Below, in pieces: positions 26,588 through 37,092 of a DNA stretch of 64,000 bases. Position 1 is the stretch's first letter; each line of letters opens with the position of its first letter. The position numbers and the translations under genes are program-made. The notes under the pieces were generated by a model, which did not search any database, was not told where the DNA came from, and saw nothing but the letters and a program-made list of their open reading frames with translations. This DNA comes from Firmicutes bacterium HGW-Firmicutes-2. Its GTDB lineage: Bacteria > Bacillota > Clostridia > Lachnospirales > Vallitaleaceae. The DNA is taken from positions 1-64,000 of the forward strand of contig PGZV01000003.1 of NCBI GenBank assembly GCA_002841495.1, written 5' to 3'.

Positions 26588-29470
26588 TTAATGAATAAAA
26601 CCTTGATAAATCAAGGTTTTATTCATTAAACTCAGCATATGCTTTTTTAAAACTTTTTTTAGAAATTGCCCCGTATACGAGGTCTCAATATCAGCAACTT
26701 CTTCTGGTGTTCCGATAGCAACAATGCTTCCGCCTCGGTCGCCACCTTCCGGTCCTAAATCAATTACATAGTCTGTCGTCTTTATGACATCAAGATTATG
26801 TTCTATCACTATGACCGTGTTACCCGAATCCACCAAAGATTGAAGAATTTTTATCAGTTTATGTACATCTGCAAAGTGTAGACCTGTCGTCGGCTCATCT
26901 AAAATATAAACCGTCTTACCTGTACTCCTTTTGCTAAGCTCAGTAGCTAGTTTCACCCTTTGTGCTTCTCCACCTGATAGCGTTGTAGACGGTTGCCCAA
27001 GTTTGATATAGGATAATCCTACATCATTCAGACAATCTAATTTTCTTCTAACTTTTGGTATATGTTCAAAAAAATGTATTGCATCTTCAACCGTCATATC
27101 TAGAACTTCTGAGATATTTTTTCCTTTGTACTTAATTTCTAAGGTTTCTCTATTGTATCTTTTTCCGTGACACACTTCACAAGGCACATATATATCCGGA
27201 AGAAAATGCATTTCGATCTTATTGATACCATCCCCACGACAAGCTTCGCAACGTCCACCTTTCACATTAAAACTGAATCTGCCTTTCTGATAACCTTTCA
27301 TCTTGGCATCTACGGTTTTGGCAAAGATATCTCTAATCGGATCAAAGAGTCCCGTGTAAGTTGCTGGGTTAGATCTTGGTGTTCTTCCAATCGGTGATTG
27401 ATCAATATCAATAACCTTATCTAAATATTCAAGGCCTTCAATATCATCATGTTTACCTGGTTTCATTTTAGCTCTATTTAAATCTCTGGCTAATCGCTTA
27501 TACAGGATTTCATTAATAAAGGAACTTTTCCCAGAACCGGAGACACCTGTTACGGCTGTTAATATGCCAAGGGGTATGCTAATGTCAATATTTTTAAGAT
27601 TGTTTTCAGATGCGCCCTTTACAGTTAACCAATTGTCACCTACCGACCGTCTAACTTTTGGAACAGCTATTTTTCTTCTTCCGCTTAAATAAGCGCCAGT
27701 TATGGATTCTTTGTGGGCCATAATCTCCTGGGCTGTACCGACAGCTACAATCTCGCCTCCATGAACGCCTGCTTTAGGTCCAATATCCACAACGCAGTCC
27801 GCCTCAAACATGGTATCTTCATCATGCTCTACGACAATTAAGGTATTTCCAAGATCTCTTAGATGTTTGAGTGTTGCAAGTAACCTGACATTGTCACGTT
27901 GATGTAGGCCAATGGAAGGCTCATCGAGTATATAGACAACACCCACAAGACCGGATCCAATCTGAGTTGCCAAGCGAATACGTTGGGCTTCTCCTCCAGA
28001 TAAGGTACCTGCCGACCTAGACAAGGAGAGGTAATCCAAACCAACATCCATTAGAAATTTAATTCTGGCATCAATTTCTTTTAGAATCTGGTCACCAATC
28101 ATGTGCTGCCGCTCTGTCAAAGGAAGTTTTTGCATAAAATCTTTAACATCATTAATAGACATCTCTGTCACTTCGGAGATGTTATAATTACCTAGTTTAA
28201 CAGCTAAAGATGTCGCTCTTAGCCTAGCACCATGGCAACTTGGACAATCATTATTTGTCATGAGTCCTTGATACTCTTGTCGCATATACTCTGATGTCGT
28301 TTCTTTATATCGTCGTTCTAAACTGTTTAGGATACCTTCAAAAGCCGTGTCATATGAGCCTTCACCATGATTATGGGCATAAACCACGCGTACCTTCTCA
28401 TTGCCTGTACCAAACAAAATAATGTCCTGAATCTTCTGTTCTAAGTCATCAAATGGTATCTTTAAGCTGAACCCATATTTCAATGATAAAGCTCTGAATA
28501 TACTGTTTACATGACTGTCTTCATTAGATGCTGCTGACCAACCCGGTGCTTTTATGGCACCTTCATCAATGGAAAGACTGCCGTCCGGTATAATGAGGTC
28601 TTTATCGAACTCCATTGTGAAGCCTAATCCATGACACTCAGGACAGGCTCCGAAAGGGTTATTAAATGAAAACATTCTTGGTTCAATTTCATCGAAACTA
28701 ATATGCCCATCCGGACAAGCGAAATTCTGATTGAAATTAATCGCCGCTTCTCCAATAATATCTATGCGTAGACTTCCTCCGGTAATATGCATAACCGTCT
28801 CAATAGAATCTGTTAATCGCTTCCCAATGGTCGGCTTAACCACCAAACGATCCACAACGACATCGATGTCATGTTTTTTATTTTTATCTAATGTTATATC
28901 TTCGGATAACTCATATAGATTGCCATCGACAAGTACTCTGACATAACCACTTTTTCTTGCTTGATCCAGAATTTTTTGATGTTGTCCTTTTTTCCCTCGC
29001 ACAACCGGCGCTAGAAGTTGAATTTTTTTGCCTTCTTCCATTTGTAGGACCTGATCTACAATTTGATCAATAGTTTGTTTTTTTATTTCTTTACCACAAG
29101 TCGGACAGTAGGGAACACCGATGCGTGCAAATAGCAATCTAAAATAATCATATATTTCTGTCACTGTACCTACAGTGGATCTAGGGTTCCTACTGGTTGT
29201 CTTTTGATCGATGGATATTGCTGGAGACAACCCTTCTATGCTGTCTACATCCGGTTTTTCCATCTGACCCAAAAACTGTCTAGCGTAAGATGACAAGGAC
29301 TCCACATAACGTCTCTGACCCTCTGCATACAGTGTATCAAACGCTAAGGATGATTTGCCGGAGCCACTAAGGCCGGTAAAAACAATCATTTTATCTCTGG
29401 GTATGGTTAGATTTACATTTTTCAAATTGTGCTCACGTGCACCTTTAATGACGATATTCTGACTTGACAT
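26588..29470 (-). CDS. uvrA: excinuclease ABC subunit A
   Basis: UvrA is the damage-recognition ATPase of nucleotide excision repair. The 960-aa protein has two ABC modules: [28 protein letters not shown] near residue 33, [19 protein letters not shown], a second Walker [11 protein letters not shown] and [18 protein letters not shown]. The zinc-finger cysteines are present ([21 protein letters not shown]...CEVCHG). The last 15 or so residues ([11 protein letters not shown]) run through a perfect inverted repeat that looks like a terminator, so the tail is probably non-conserved. It lies 16 bases after uvrB. Confidence 0.96.
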   Translation of the reverse strand: MSSQNIVIKGAREHNLKNVNLTIPRDKMIVFTGLSGSGKSSLAFDTLYAEGQRRYVESLSSYARQFLGQMEKPDVDSIEGLSPAISIDQKTTSRNPRSTVGTVTEIYDYFRLLFARIGVPYCPTCGKEIKKQTIDQIVDQVLQMEEGKKIQLLAPVVRGKKGQHQKILDQARKSGYVRVLVDGNLYELSEDITLDKNKKHDIDVVVDRLVVKPTIGKRLTDSIETVMHITGGSLRIDIIGEAAINFNQNFACPDGHISFDEIEPRMFSFNNPFGACPECHGLGFTMEFDKDLIIPDGSLSIDEGAIKAPGWSAASNEDSHVNSIFRALSLKYGFSLKIPFDDLEQKIQDIILFGTGNEKVRVVYAHNHGEGSYDTAFEGILNSLERRYKETTSEYMRQEYQGLMTNNDCPSCHGARLRATSLAVKLGNYNISEVTEMSINDVKDFMQKLPLTERQHMIGDQILKEIDARIKFLMDVGLDYLSLSRSAGTLSGGEAQRIRLATQIGSGLVGVVYILDEPSIGLHQRDNVRLLATLKHLRDLGNTLIVVEHDEDTMFEADCVVDIGPKAGVHGGEIVAVGTAQEIMAHKESITGAYLSGRRKIAVPKVRRSVGDNWLTVKGASENNLKNIDISIPLGILTAVTGVSGSGKSSFINEILYKRLARDLNRAKMKPGKHDDIEGLEYLDKVIDIDQSPIGRTPRSNPATYTGLFDPIRDIFAKTVDAKMKGYQKGRFSFNVKGGRCEACRGDGINKIEMHFLPDIYVPCEVCHGKRYNRETLEIKYKGKNISEVLDMTVEDAIHFFEHIPKVRRKLDCLNDVGLSYIKLGQPSTTLSGGEAQRVKLATELSKRSTGKTVYILDEPTTGLHFADVHKLIKILQSLVDSGNTVIVIEHNLDVIKTTDYVIDLGPEGGDRGGSIVAIGTPEEVADIETSYTGQFLKKVLKKHMLSLMNKTLIYQGFIH
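26591..26630 (-). terminator. inverted repeat overlapping the end of uvrA
   Basis: A perfect palindrome (arms AATGAATAAAACCTTGAT and its complement, 2-base centre) covers the last codons and stop of uvrA. On the minus strand the inner stem AACCTTGAT/ATCAAGGTT is followed by TTATTCATT, so it can act as a weak terminator read through the coding end. Confidence 0.6.
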
Positions 29471-29486
29471 GGGATCACCTCTGTGG

Positions 29487-31475
29487 TTATTCTTTAACTT
29501 GGAGTTGTTTTTTTAGCTTAAGCAATTCGTCTCTAAGGAGCGCCGCTTTTTCAAACTGAAGATCGGCTGCCGACGTTTTCATTTCTTTTGATAACTTCGT
29601 TATCAGTACTTCAAGTTCAAAACGGTCCATGGACTCCGGATCTTTATCAAGTGTGTAACTGCCTTTTTCTTCAGCAGCCTTTGATATTCTAATAATGTCT
29701 CTAACTGCCTTTATAATGGATTCAGGTGTAATACCATGTGTTTCATTATAAGTACTTTGAATGGTACGCCTACGATTGGTCTCGTCAATTGCAAGTGACA
29801 TGGATCGGGTTATCTTATCCGCATACATGATGACCCTACCTTCAGCGTTACGGGCTGCGCGTCCAATGGTTTGTACCAACGCCGTCTCCGATCTAAGAAA
29901 TCCTTCTTTATCCGCATCTATAATCGCCACAAGGGATACTTCCGGAATATCCAGACCTTCTCTCAAGAGATTGATGCCAATGAGTACATCAAAAACATCT
30001 AGGCGTAAATCTCTTATGATCTCCATGCGCTCTAAAGTTTTTATATCACTATGGAGATACCTTACCTTAACGCCCATTTCTTTCATATAGTCTGTTAAAT
30101 TTTCAGACATTTTTTTTGTTAATGTGGTCACCAAGATTTTGCCTTTTTGGGCTGTCACCTTGTGCACCTCATGAATGAGGTCATCAATCTGACCTTTTAC
30201 AGGGCGGATTTCAACCACTGGATCTAACAAACCGGTAGGGCGAATGATTTGCTCCGCATAAGATTGCTGTATCTCTTTTTCATATGGTCCCGGTGTAGCA
30301 GAAACAAATAAAACCTGATTGATTTTCGACTCAAACTCTGAGAAATTCAACGGCCTGTTATCCTTTGCAGATGGGAGCCTGAATCCATATTCCACCAAAG
30401 TACTTTTTCTGGCTTGATCCCCTGCATACATACCTCGTATTTGAGGAATGGACATATGTGACTCATCAATCATCAATAGAAAATCTTTTGGGAAATAATC
30501 AATTAAGGTATGTGGTGGCTCGCCTTCTTTAAGGCCTGTTAAATGTCTGGAATAATTTTCTATGCCGGAACAGAAACCTGTTTCTTTCATCATTTCTATA
30601 TCAAAATTCGTTCTCTGTGCAATACGTTGCGCCTCTAATAACTTATCTTCTTCTTTAAAGGCTCTTACTACTTCTTCCAGTTCTTTTTCAATGGCTTCAA
30701 TGGCAATGTTTAGTTTTTCTTCTCCAATAACATAATGGGATGCCGGAAAAATAAGTAGATGTTCCAACTCTCTAAGCACTTCACCTGTTAAAACATTGAT
30801 TTCAAGCAATCGATCGATCTCATCTCCAAAAAATTCAATACGTAAAGCAACATCAGTTATGGCGGCAGGAATAACTTCAACCACATCACCTCTAACTCTA
30901 AATGTACCTCTTTGAAAATCCATATCATTTCGGTCGTATTGGATCTCAATCAGCTTTTTGAGAATATCGTCTCTTTCTTTTAACATACCTTTTCTAAGTG
31001 ATATAACCATTTCTCCATAATCTATCGGACTTCCAAGGCCATATATACACGAAACACTGGCTATGATAATCACATCGTCTCTTTCTGCTAAAGCGGCTGT
31101 AGCCGAATGCCGTAGCCGATCAATTTCTTCATTAATTGAACTGTCTTTTTCAATGAATGTATCTGTATGGGCAACATAAGCCTCCGGTTGATAATAGTCA
31201 TAATAACTTACAAAATATTCTACTGCATTATGTGGGAAAAACTCTTTGAACTCACTATAAAGTTGGGCTGCCAATGTCTTATTATGCGCCATGATTAGGG
31301 TGGGTTTCCCTATTTTTTCTATGACATTGGCCATTGTAAAGGTTTTTCCCGAACCTGTAACCCCCAGCAAAGTTTCAAATTTATTATGCTTTTTAAACCC
31401 TTGTACAAGGGCTTCAATCGCATCCGGCTGATCCCCTGTCGGTTGAAAGTCAGATATCAAATCAAATTTTGCCAT
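29487..31475 (-). CDS. uvrB: excinuclease ABC subunit B
   Basis: UvrB is the helicase-like subunit that verifies DNA damage and loads UvrC. The 662-aa protein is full length: Walker [17 protein letters not shown], the beta-hairpin region [51 protein letters not shown], helicase motif [11 protein letters not shown], and the C-terminal UVR domain ([31 protein letters not shown]). uvrA follows in the same unit. Confidence 0.97.
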   Translation of the reverse strand: MAKFDLISDFQPTGDQPDAIEALVQGFKKHNKFETLLGVTGSGKTFTMANVIEKIGKPTLIMAHNKTLAAQLYSEFKEFFPHNAVEYFVSYYDYYQPEAYVAHTDTFIEKDSSINEEIDRLRHSATAALAERDDVIIIASVSCIYGLGSPIDYGEMVISLRKGMLKERDDILKKLIEIQYDRNDMDFQRGTFRVRGDVVEVIPAAITDVALRIEFFGDEIDRLLEINVLTGEVLRELEHLLIFPASHYVIGEEKLNIAIEAIEKELEEVVRAFKEEDKLLEAQRIAQRTNFDIEMMKETGFCSGIENYSRHLTGLKEGEPPHTLIDYFPKDFLLMIDESHMSIPQIRGMYAGDQARKSTLVEYGFRLPSAKDNRPLNFSEFESKINQVLFVSATPGPYEKEIQQSYAEQIIRPTGLLDPVVEIRPVKGQIDDLIHEVHKVTAQKGKILVTTLTKKMSENLTDYMKEMGVKVRYLHSDIKTLERMEIIRDLRLDVFDVLIGINLLREGLDIPEVSLVAIIDADKEGFLRSETALVQTIGRAARNAEGRVIMYADKITRSMSLAIDETNRRRTIQSTYNETHGITPESIIKAVRDIIRISKAAEEKGSYTLDKDPESMDRFELEVLITKLSKEMKTSAADLQFEKAALLRDELLKLKKQLQVKE

Positions 31476-31576
31476 ACTGACACCTCATTTCCATACGTTT
31501 CATTTCGATTTTCAACATTTGATCCTTCGCCCACTATTATATCATAATATATACTAGGAATGCAAACGTATGTTCT

Positions 31577-32785
31577 CTATTTCTCTATCATTTTTAAAAT
31601 AGTATCCATTGCAACATCTAACTGGGGATCCCAGTCCTCAGGTACTGTGGCATCTTCATCCAATTCTGGTAATTCTGCCAGAATATCCGGTTCAATACCT
31701 ACATCCTGAATGTAATGACCTCCGGCTGTAAAGTATTTGGCTACGGTTACTTTTAACACAGATCCATCACTAAGTATAACCGGTTGTTGTACCAAACCTT
31801 TTCCAAATGTGGTTGTACCAACAATAACACCTCTCTCATGATCTTTAATTGCACCGGCAAGTATTTCTGAAGCACTGGCACTGGATTGATTGACCAAAAC
31901 CACCAAAGGCTTATTAAATTGTCGTTCTTCATCTGAATAAACCGTTGCTTTATTGCCTTCTTTGTCTTCAGTATAATAGATGATACCTTTTGGTAAAAGC
32001 TCATCTGCAATGGCCGAAACCACATGGGTTAAGCCACCACCATTATACCTTAAGTCAATAATCATGCCTTCTTGATTCTGATCTTCCAATTCAAGGAAAG
32101 CCTCCATAAATTGTGCTTCCGTCACTCTATCAAAACCACCTATTCTTATATAGCCAATTTTATTATCCAACATTTCATGACTAACCGTCGGTACAACGAT
32201 TTCGTCTCTAATGACAGAATACTCCAATACTTTGTTATCACGGCTCACTTTAATTACAACCGTAGTCCCTTTTTCACCTTTTATTAATTTAACCAATTCT
32301 TCCGTTGTCATACCTGATACATCCACACCATCTATTGAAATAAAACGGTCCATGGCTTTAAGCCCTGCCTTTTCACTTGGTGAGCCTACCATAGGGGCAA
32401 TAATTAACAACTCATCCTTCGTTTCACCAAACCCAACATAGGCACCAATACCTTCATAGGTCCCATCAATATCTTCAGTAAAGCTTTTAAATTCATCTTT
32501 AGAAAAATAAACGGTATAAGGATCACCAATGCCATCAACAAATCCTTTATAAGCTTCAACGTACATATTTTCTATGTCTATGTCCCCATGGTAATAGGTG
32601 TTTAATTTTTTTAAGATATCTTCAAACTTTTCATCTTGGCTGCTGTATTCACTTTGAATTAAACCCAAACCTGCTGATTTTGTAAAATCTAATACCGACT
32701 GTATACCAAGATATAAAGCTACAATAAGTAGCGAAATACCAATTCCGGTCCCCAAGCCTATCCAAAAACTTTTTTTGCTTTTCAT
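31577..32785 (-). CDS. S41-family C-terminal processing peptidase
   Basis: This 402-aa serine protease has an N-terminal membrane anchor (about residues 7-32), a PDZ domain (IAPMVGSPSEKAGLKAMDRFISIDGVDVSG) and a tail-specific peptidase core with the Ser in NQSSASASEIL and the general base Lys in TTFGKGLVQ. It is CtpA/CtpB-like and acts outside the membrane. It lies next to an M23 peptidase and ftsXE, so it may process cell-wall hydrolases at the division site (inference). Confidence 0.92.
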   Translation of the reverse strand: MKSKKSFWIGLGTGIGISLLIVALYLGIQSVLDFTKSAGLGLIQSEYSSQDEKFEDILKKLNTYYHGDIDIENMYVEAYKGFVDGIGDPYTVYFSKDEFKSFTEDIDGTYEGIGAYVGFGETKDELLIIAPMVGSPSEKAGLKAMDRFISIDGVDVSGMTTEELVKLIKGEKGTTVVIKVSRDNKVLEYSVIRDEIVVPTVSHEMLDNKIGYIRIGGFDRVTEAQFMEAFLELEDQNQEGMIIDLRYNGGGLTHVVSAIADELLPKGIIYYTEDKEGNKATVYSDEERQFNKPLVVLVNQSSASASEILAGAIKDHERGVIVGTTTFGKGLVQQPVILSDGSVLKVTVAKYFTAGGHYIQDVGIEPDILAELPELDEDATVPEDWDPQLDVAMDTILKMIEK

Positions 32786-32867
32786 TATTGTCTCCTTAGT
32801 TTGCCATTATTGTTACGCTAAATATTATAACATTCAATTATGACAATTCAAAATCAAAATTGTAAAT

Positions 32868-32899
32868 AGAAAGACCATCTTCAATGAGATGGTCTTTCT
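32868..32899 (-). terminator. intrinsic terminator of the ftsEX-M23 unit
   Basis: A perfect stem, AGAAAGACCATCT / AGATGGTCTTTCT, is followed on the minus strand by ATTTACAATTTT. It lies about 10 bases past the M23 peptidase stop and separates it from the S41 gene. Confidence 0.82.
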
Positions 32900-32909
32900 C
32901 GGTCTTTTA

Positions 32910-34037
32910 TTACTTTACATAGAGCATGGGATCCACCCATTCCCCATTAATCTGTATGCCAAAATGTAGATGATTACCTGTTGACCAACCTGTCGAACCA
33001 ATTTCAGCTATTTTTTCACCTCTTGTTACTGCTTGCCCTGTTGTCACAAGAAGCTTAGAATTATGAGCGTACAGAGTGGCGTAACCGCTACCATGGTCGA
33101 TAATAATATAATTACCGTAAGAGCTACTATACTTAGACAGTATGACCACACCTTTTTCGGCCGCTGTAACCGATACGCCTCCAGATGCAGGAATATCTAT
33201 ACCGTTATGAAACCGTGTTGTCTTGAAAATGGGATGAACCCGTTGACCAAAGGGTGAAGAAATTCTATACCAACCAGAAACTGGCCATTCCATTTTTCCG
33301 CCTTTGTAAACCAAAGTACTACGTCTAATGAGCTCTTTGATTTCCGCATCCACTGCTTTTTCAGCCTTTTCTAGTTCAATCATCATATTTTCATAGACTT
33401 TTTGGTCCTCTGAGTAATTTGCAACTTCCTGATTCTTTGTAAGAATTTTATCCTCAAGCTGAATCTTTTTAAGGTTTGTTTCAGCAGACATATGGCTGAG
33501 TTGAACTTCTTCTGCTTTAAGTTTAGCTTCTTTATCCGTTATAGATACCTCAATCTCCTCAAGGTTTTTAAATAGCTTATTATCGAATTCTAATAATCGA
33601 TTGATATACTCTAAACGATTAAAGAAGTCTACCATATCCTTGGATGCAAATAAAACCTCTAAATAGCCAGAGTTACCATATTCATACATAACTCTGATTC
33701 TATCTTTTGCTTGTTCGTTCAGTATATCTTTATCCATCTTAATGTTATTAAGTTCAATCAGTGTGTCTTCAATTTCTATGTGCTTGGCCTCTATCTGACG
33801 GTTAAGATCATTTAGACGGAATTCAGTATCCAGTATATCCACTTCAATTTTTTCAATCGACTGAAGGGCTACCTTGAGTTCAGTCTTTGTATTCGCCAAA
33901 TTCTTTTGGACTGCCTCAAATTCCTTTTCTATATTTTCTTTTTTCTTTTCTAATTCTTCCATCTTTGAGCCATCGACCTGGGTTCCAAGTATTAGACTCA
34001 TCATCAGCAACACAATAACTAGAAATCCCTTTTTCAA
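32910..34037 (-). CDS. M23 peptidase with coiled-coil domain (EnvC/PcsB-like)
   Basis: This 375-aa protein begins with a signal sequence (KKGFLVIVLLMMSLILG). A long coiled coil (about 27-245, heptad-rich E/K/L) follows, and then the LytM/M23 domain: FHNGIDIPA near 280 and HLHFGI at 356-358, with the zinc ligands present. Such proteins are activated by FtsEX through the coiled coil to cut septal peptidoglycan. ftsX and ftsE lie immediately upstream (13-base gap), a strong context match. Confidence 0.93.
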   Translation of the reverse strand: MKKGFLVIVLLMMSLILGTQVDGSKMEELEKKKENIEKEFEAVQKNLANTKTELKVALQSIEKIEVDILDTEFRLNDLNRQIEAKHIEIEDTLIELNNIKMDKDILNEQAKDRIRVMYEYGNSGYLEVLFASKDMVDFFNRLEYINRLLEFDNKLFKNLEEIEVSITDKEAKLKAEEVQLSHMSAETNLKKIQLEDKILTKNQEVANYSEDQKVYENMMIELEKAEKAVDAEIKELIRRSTLVYKGGKMEWPVSGWYRISSPFGQRVHPIFKTTRFHNGIDIPASGGVSVTAAEKGVVILSKYSSSYGNYIIIDHGSGYATLYAHNSKLLVTTGQAVTRGEKIAEIGSTGWSTGNHLHFGIQINGEWVDPMLYVK

Positions 34038-34050
34038 GATGCGCCACCTC

Positions 34051-34959
34051 CTAAACTCTTAAATATTTGTGAATTGTTACCCGACTACCAATAAGCCCAA
34101 TCAAAATACCGAATAAAGCCGCCATAGGTACTAAGTTTTTATAGATATCCATAATATCCATAAAGATTAAGTAATTACTGATCAATACAAATTCAGTCGT
34201 TACCACCTCAATTACGCGCTCATAAAACACATAAATAATTGACAAGGGAATAACCGCTCCTATAATGCCAATAATGGCGCCTTCTATAATAAATGGTCCT
34301 TTTATGAAGGCATCCTTTGCGCCAATATACTTCATAATCTCAATCTCTTTTTGCCGTGTTGATATACCAAGTCGTATGGTATTAGAAATTAAGAAAATGG
34401 ATATGATTAATAATATCGCTACAAGAACAAGACTGGAATACCGTACCAATGTATTAAAGCTTTGCATGATTTCAACAACTTGCTCAGCCTGCCGAATATT
34501 TCTGACATTTGGTAATGCCTCAATATATGCGACCAAGTCCTTTTGAGTCTCTAGTCTGGCAAAATAAACTTCCAAAGATGCAGAATCTTTTAATGGATTT
34601 TCACCTTCGAAGCCTGCCAGTTGATCTTCTTTCCCCGTAAAATACTCATTTTTAAAATTCGTCCAAGCTTCCTCGGGTGATATATAATTGACCTTATGCA
34701 CTTCATTTCTTGCTTCTAGAAGACCTTTAATCTCGATAATCTGTTCTTCACTTGTACCTTCATCAAAAAATACCGTCATACCCATGGTCGTTTCTATAGC
34801 ATCCAACATATAATCCATATTAACACTGACTGTATAAAAGATGCCAACCATAAATATACAGGCCGATATCGTTGTAATAGAGGCGAAAGACATAAGTTGA
34901 TTCTTAATAATATTCATACAACCTTGTCCCATTAAATAAAAAATCGTTCTAATTTTCAT
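34051..34959 (-). CDS. ftsX: cell-division membrane protein FtsX
   Basis: This 302-aa protein has four membrane segments: one near residues 24-44, then three in the C-terminal half (about 176-200, 225-250, 270-292). A large extracellular loop lies between the first and second and contains the PcsB/EnvC-contact domain. The cytoplasmic motif LGISTRQKEIEIMKYIGAKDAFIKGPF is typical. Its start overlaps ftsE by 11 bases, so the two are translationally coupled. Confidence 0.94.
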   Translation of the reverse strand: MKIRTIFYLMGQGCMNIIKNQLMSFASITTISACIFMVGIFYTVSVNMDYMLDAIETTMGMTVFFDEGTSEEQIIEIKGLLEARNEVHKVNYISPEEAWTNFKNEYFTGKEDQLAGFEGENPLKDSASLEVYFARLETQKDLVAYIEALPNVRNIRQAEQVVEIMQSFNTLVRYSSLVLVAILLIISIFLISNTIRLGISTRQKEIEIMKYIGAKDAFIKGPFIIEGAIIGIIGAVIPLSIIYVFYERVIEVVTTEFVLISNYLIFMDIMDIYKNLVPMAALFGILIGLIGSRVTIHKYLRV

Positions 34960-35635
34960 AGCCGTAGTCCCCCTTTTGCATGTCTCTTATGACACGACCT
35001 TCTCTAAGGGTTATGACGCGCTTTTTCATAGAATTGACAACTTCCTTGTCATGGGTTACCACGACAACAGTTGTACCTCTTAGGTTGATATCAAGAAGCA
35101 GCTTCATAATCTCCCAAGATGTTTTTGGATCTAAGTTTCCTGTAGGCTCATCTGCCAGTAGAATCGGAGGATTATTGACAATCGCTCTAGCTAGGGCTGC
35201 TCTTTGCTGTTCGCCACCTGATAGCTGTTTTGGATGCATATTTGCTTTTTGAGATAACCCTACAAGGGAGAGCACCATAGGTACATTCCTTCGTATGGTT
35301 CTAATTGGTGCTTCTGTCACTTTCAAAGTAAAGGCTACATTGTTATATATCGTCATTTTTTCCAATAATCTAAAGTCTTGAAATACAACACCAATACTTC
35401 TTCTTAATTTTGGTATCTTACTTCTTCTTAATTTGGTTATATCTTTTTCTTCTACAAATAAACTACCACTCGTCGGATTTATTTCTTTCATCAACATTTT
35501 TATCAATGTTGACTTACCGGAACCCGAATTCCCAACAATAAATACAAAGGCTCCCTTTTCTATCTCAAATGACACGTCATCCAAAGCTTTTACACCATTT
35601 GGATACACCTTTGTCACATTTTCCAATCGAATCAT
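34949..35635 (-). CDS. ftsE: cell-division ATP-binding protein FtsE
   Basis: This 228-aa ABC ATPase has Walker A GNSGSGKST (35-43), Q-loop VFQDFRLL, signature LSGGEQQRAALARAI, Walker B ILLADEPTGNLD and switch VVVTHDKEVV. It drives the FtsX-dependent activation of the adjacent M23 hydrolase at the septum. It is the first gene of the ftsE-ftsX-M23 unit. Confidence 0.95.
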   Translation of the reverse strand: MIRLENVTKVYPNGVKALDDVSFEIEKGAFVFIVGNSGSGKSTLIKMLMKEINPTSGSLFVEEKDITKLRRSKIPKLRRSIGVVFQDFRLLEKMTIYNNVAFTLKVTEAPIRTIRRNVPMVLSLVGLSQKANMHPKQLSGGEQQRAALARAIVNNPPILLADEPTGNLDPKTSWEIMKLLLDINLRGTTVVVVTHDKEVVNSMKKRVITLREGRVIRDMQKGDYGYEN

Positions 35636-35762
35636 TTTAAGCCTCCCAGCGCCTCTAAGCCAACTGAATTTCTTTAAAAAAATGCTTGCATGCTTCTAAT
35701 AAGTTTTATTATGCCTTTGGGTTACGTTATAAGTTATGAATCATTAAAGTATGTGTCTAAGA

Positions 35763-35801
35763 AAAAGCAAACCTGGTTATCAACACCAAACTTGCTTTTC
35801 A
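35763..35801 (-). terminator. intrinsic terminator after the PucR/CdaR gene
   Basis: The minus strand has AAAAGCAAGTTTGG paired, with three G-U pairs, to CCAGGTTTGCTTTTT, then TCTTAG. It is about 50 bases past the regulator's stop. Confidence 0.7.
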
Positions 35802-35849
35802 TGTTTTGATTTGACTAAAATCTCAAAACTAAGTATTGATACTTTAATC

Positions 35850-36941
35850 CTAATAATCGGATTCAACCATGTATTTCATGTATTTTACGACCATTAAGGC
35901 AATTTTAAATGTTATGGCATCTTCAAAAACCCTTAAATCCAATCCGGTGTTTTTTTGCAGCTTATCTAAACGGTATACCAAGGTGTTTCTATGAATATAG
36001 AGTTGTCTCGACGTCTCTGAAACATTAAGACTGTTTTCAAAAAACTTATTGATGGTAGAGAGTGTTTCTTCATCAAAATCGTCTGGTGATTTATCCTGGA
36101 ATATTTCAGATATAAACATTTTGCATAAAGGAATAGGAAGCTGATAAATTAAACGTCCGATACCCAAGCGACTATATGCCATAATATGGGTTTCTGAATA
36201 AAATATCTTGCCAACTTCTAATGCCATTTTTGCTTCTTTATAGGATCTTGATACATCCTTAATATCTCTTACTGCTGTACCAATGGCTATAAAAACAGAA
36301 CTCATGGCTTCAGCATTTAAGGTGTCAAGAATCATTTTAGCAATCCGATCAATTTCTTCTTGGCCATCCCCATCTTTAAGTTCTTTAACCACTATGATGT
36401 TTTTCTCATCCACAGCTGTTATAAACTCCTTGGTTTTTGAAGGGAATATATTTCTGACCACTTCAAGGGCATTATTGTCTTTTTCCATTTTGGTTTCAAT
36501 AATAAATGCAACGCGTTTGACGTCCGTATCGATATGAAGCTTTTTAGAACGGTTATAAATATCAACCAGTAAAAGATTGTCCAATAGCAGATTCTTTACA
36601 AAATTGTCTTTATCAAAACGTTCTTTGTAAGCTACCAGTAGATTTTGTATCTGAAAAGATGCAATCTTTCCGATTTTGTAGACGTCTTCTGCCTCGCCTC
36701 TGGCTGATATAACATACTCAACCGTATTGTCATCAAAGACTTTAAAAAATTGGTATCCTTGGACCAACTGGCTCTCTGCTTGGGAGTTTACAAAATCCGG
36801 AACGGCAAAATTATATTCATCCATTTTGTCTTCTTCTGTTGCGGCTAGTACTTTACCTTCTGCATCCATAACACTGAGTTCAATTCTTGTTATGGTTTTA
36901 AGTCCATCGATGGTCGTTTGCAATATTTGATTAGATATCAT
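35850..36941 (-). CDS. PucR/CdaR-family transcriptional regulator
   Basis: This 363-aa protein has an N-terminal sugar-diacid-type sensor segment (QILQTTIDGLKTITRIELSVMDAEGKVLAATE), a central GGDEF-like middle domain, and a C-terminal PucR-type HTH (LNVSETSRQLYIHRNTLVYRLDKLQKNTGLDLR). This is the CdaR layout. The ligand is unknown. It lies upstream of ftsE and downstream of the UgpC-type ATPase, with terminators on both sides, so it is monocistronic. It may regulate carbon use together with the neighbouring ATPase (inference). Confidence 0.87.
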   Translation of the reverse strand: MISNQILQTTIDGLKTITRIELSVMDAEGKVLAATEEDKMDEYNFAVPDFVNSQAESQLVQGYQFFKVFDDNTVEYVISARGEAEDVYKIGKIASFQIQNLLVAYKERFDKDNFVKNLLLDNLLLVDIYNRSKKLHIDTDVKRVAFIIETKMEKDNNALEVVRNIFPSKTKEFITAVDEKNIIVVKELKDGDGQEEIDRIAKMILDTLNAEAMSSVFIAIGTAVRDIKDVSRSYKEAKMALEVGKIFYSETHIMAYSRLGIGRLIYQLPIPLCKMFISEIFQDKSPDDFDEETLSTINKFFENSLNVSETSRQLYIHRNTLVYRLDKLQKNTGLDLRVFEDAITFKIALMVVKYMKYMVESDY

Positions 36942-37041
36942 ATGATAGTCTCCTTATACTCAGTATTGAGCTACTCGTATAGCTACAATTCACTTTGAGC
37001 TAAACCTAATTCTATTCTATAGTATATTATTCAAAATTAAA

Positions 37042-37073
37042 AGAGGAAATACACATTTTTGTGCATTCCCTCG
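37042..37073 (-). terminator. intrinsic terminator of the UgpC-type ATPase
   Basis: The minus strand has GAGGGAATGCACA paired with TGTGTATTTCCTC, followed by TTTTAATTTTG, about 20 bases past the stop. Confidence 0.88.
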
Positions 37074-37092
37074 TATTTTAATTATTTTTATG

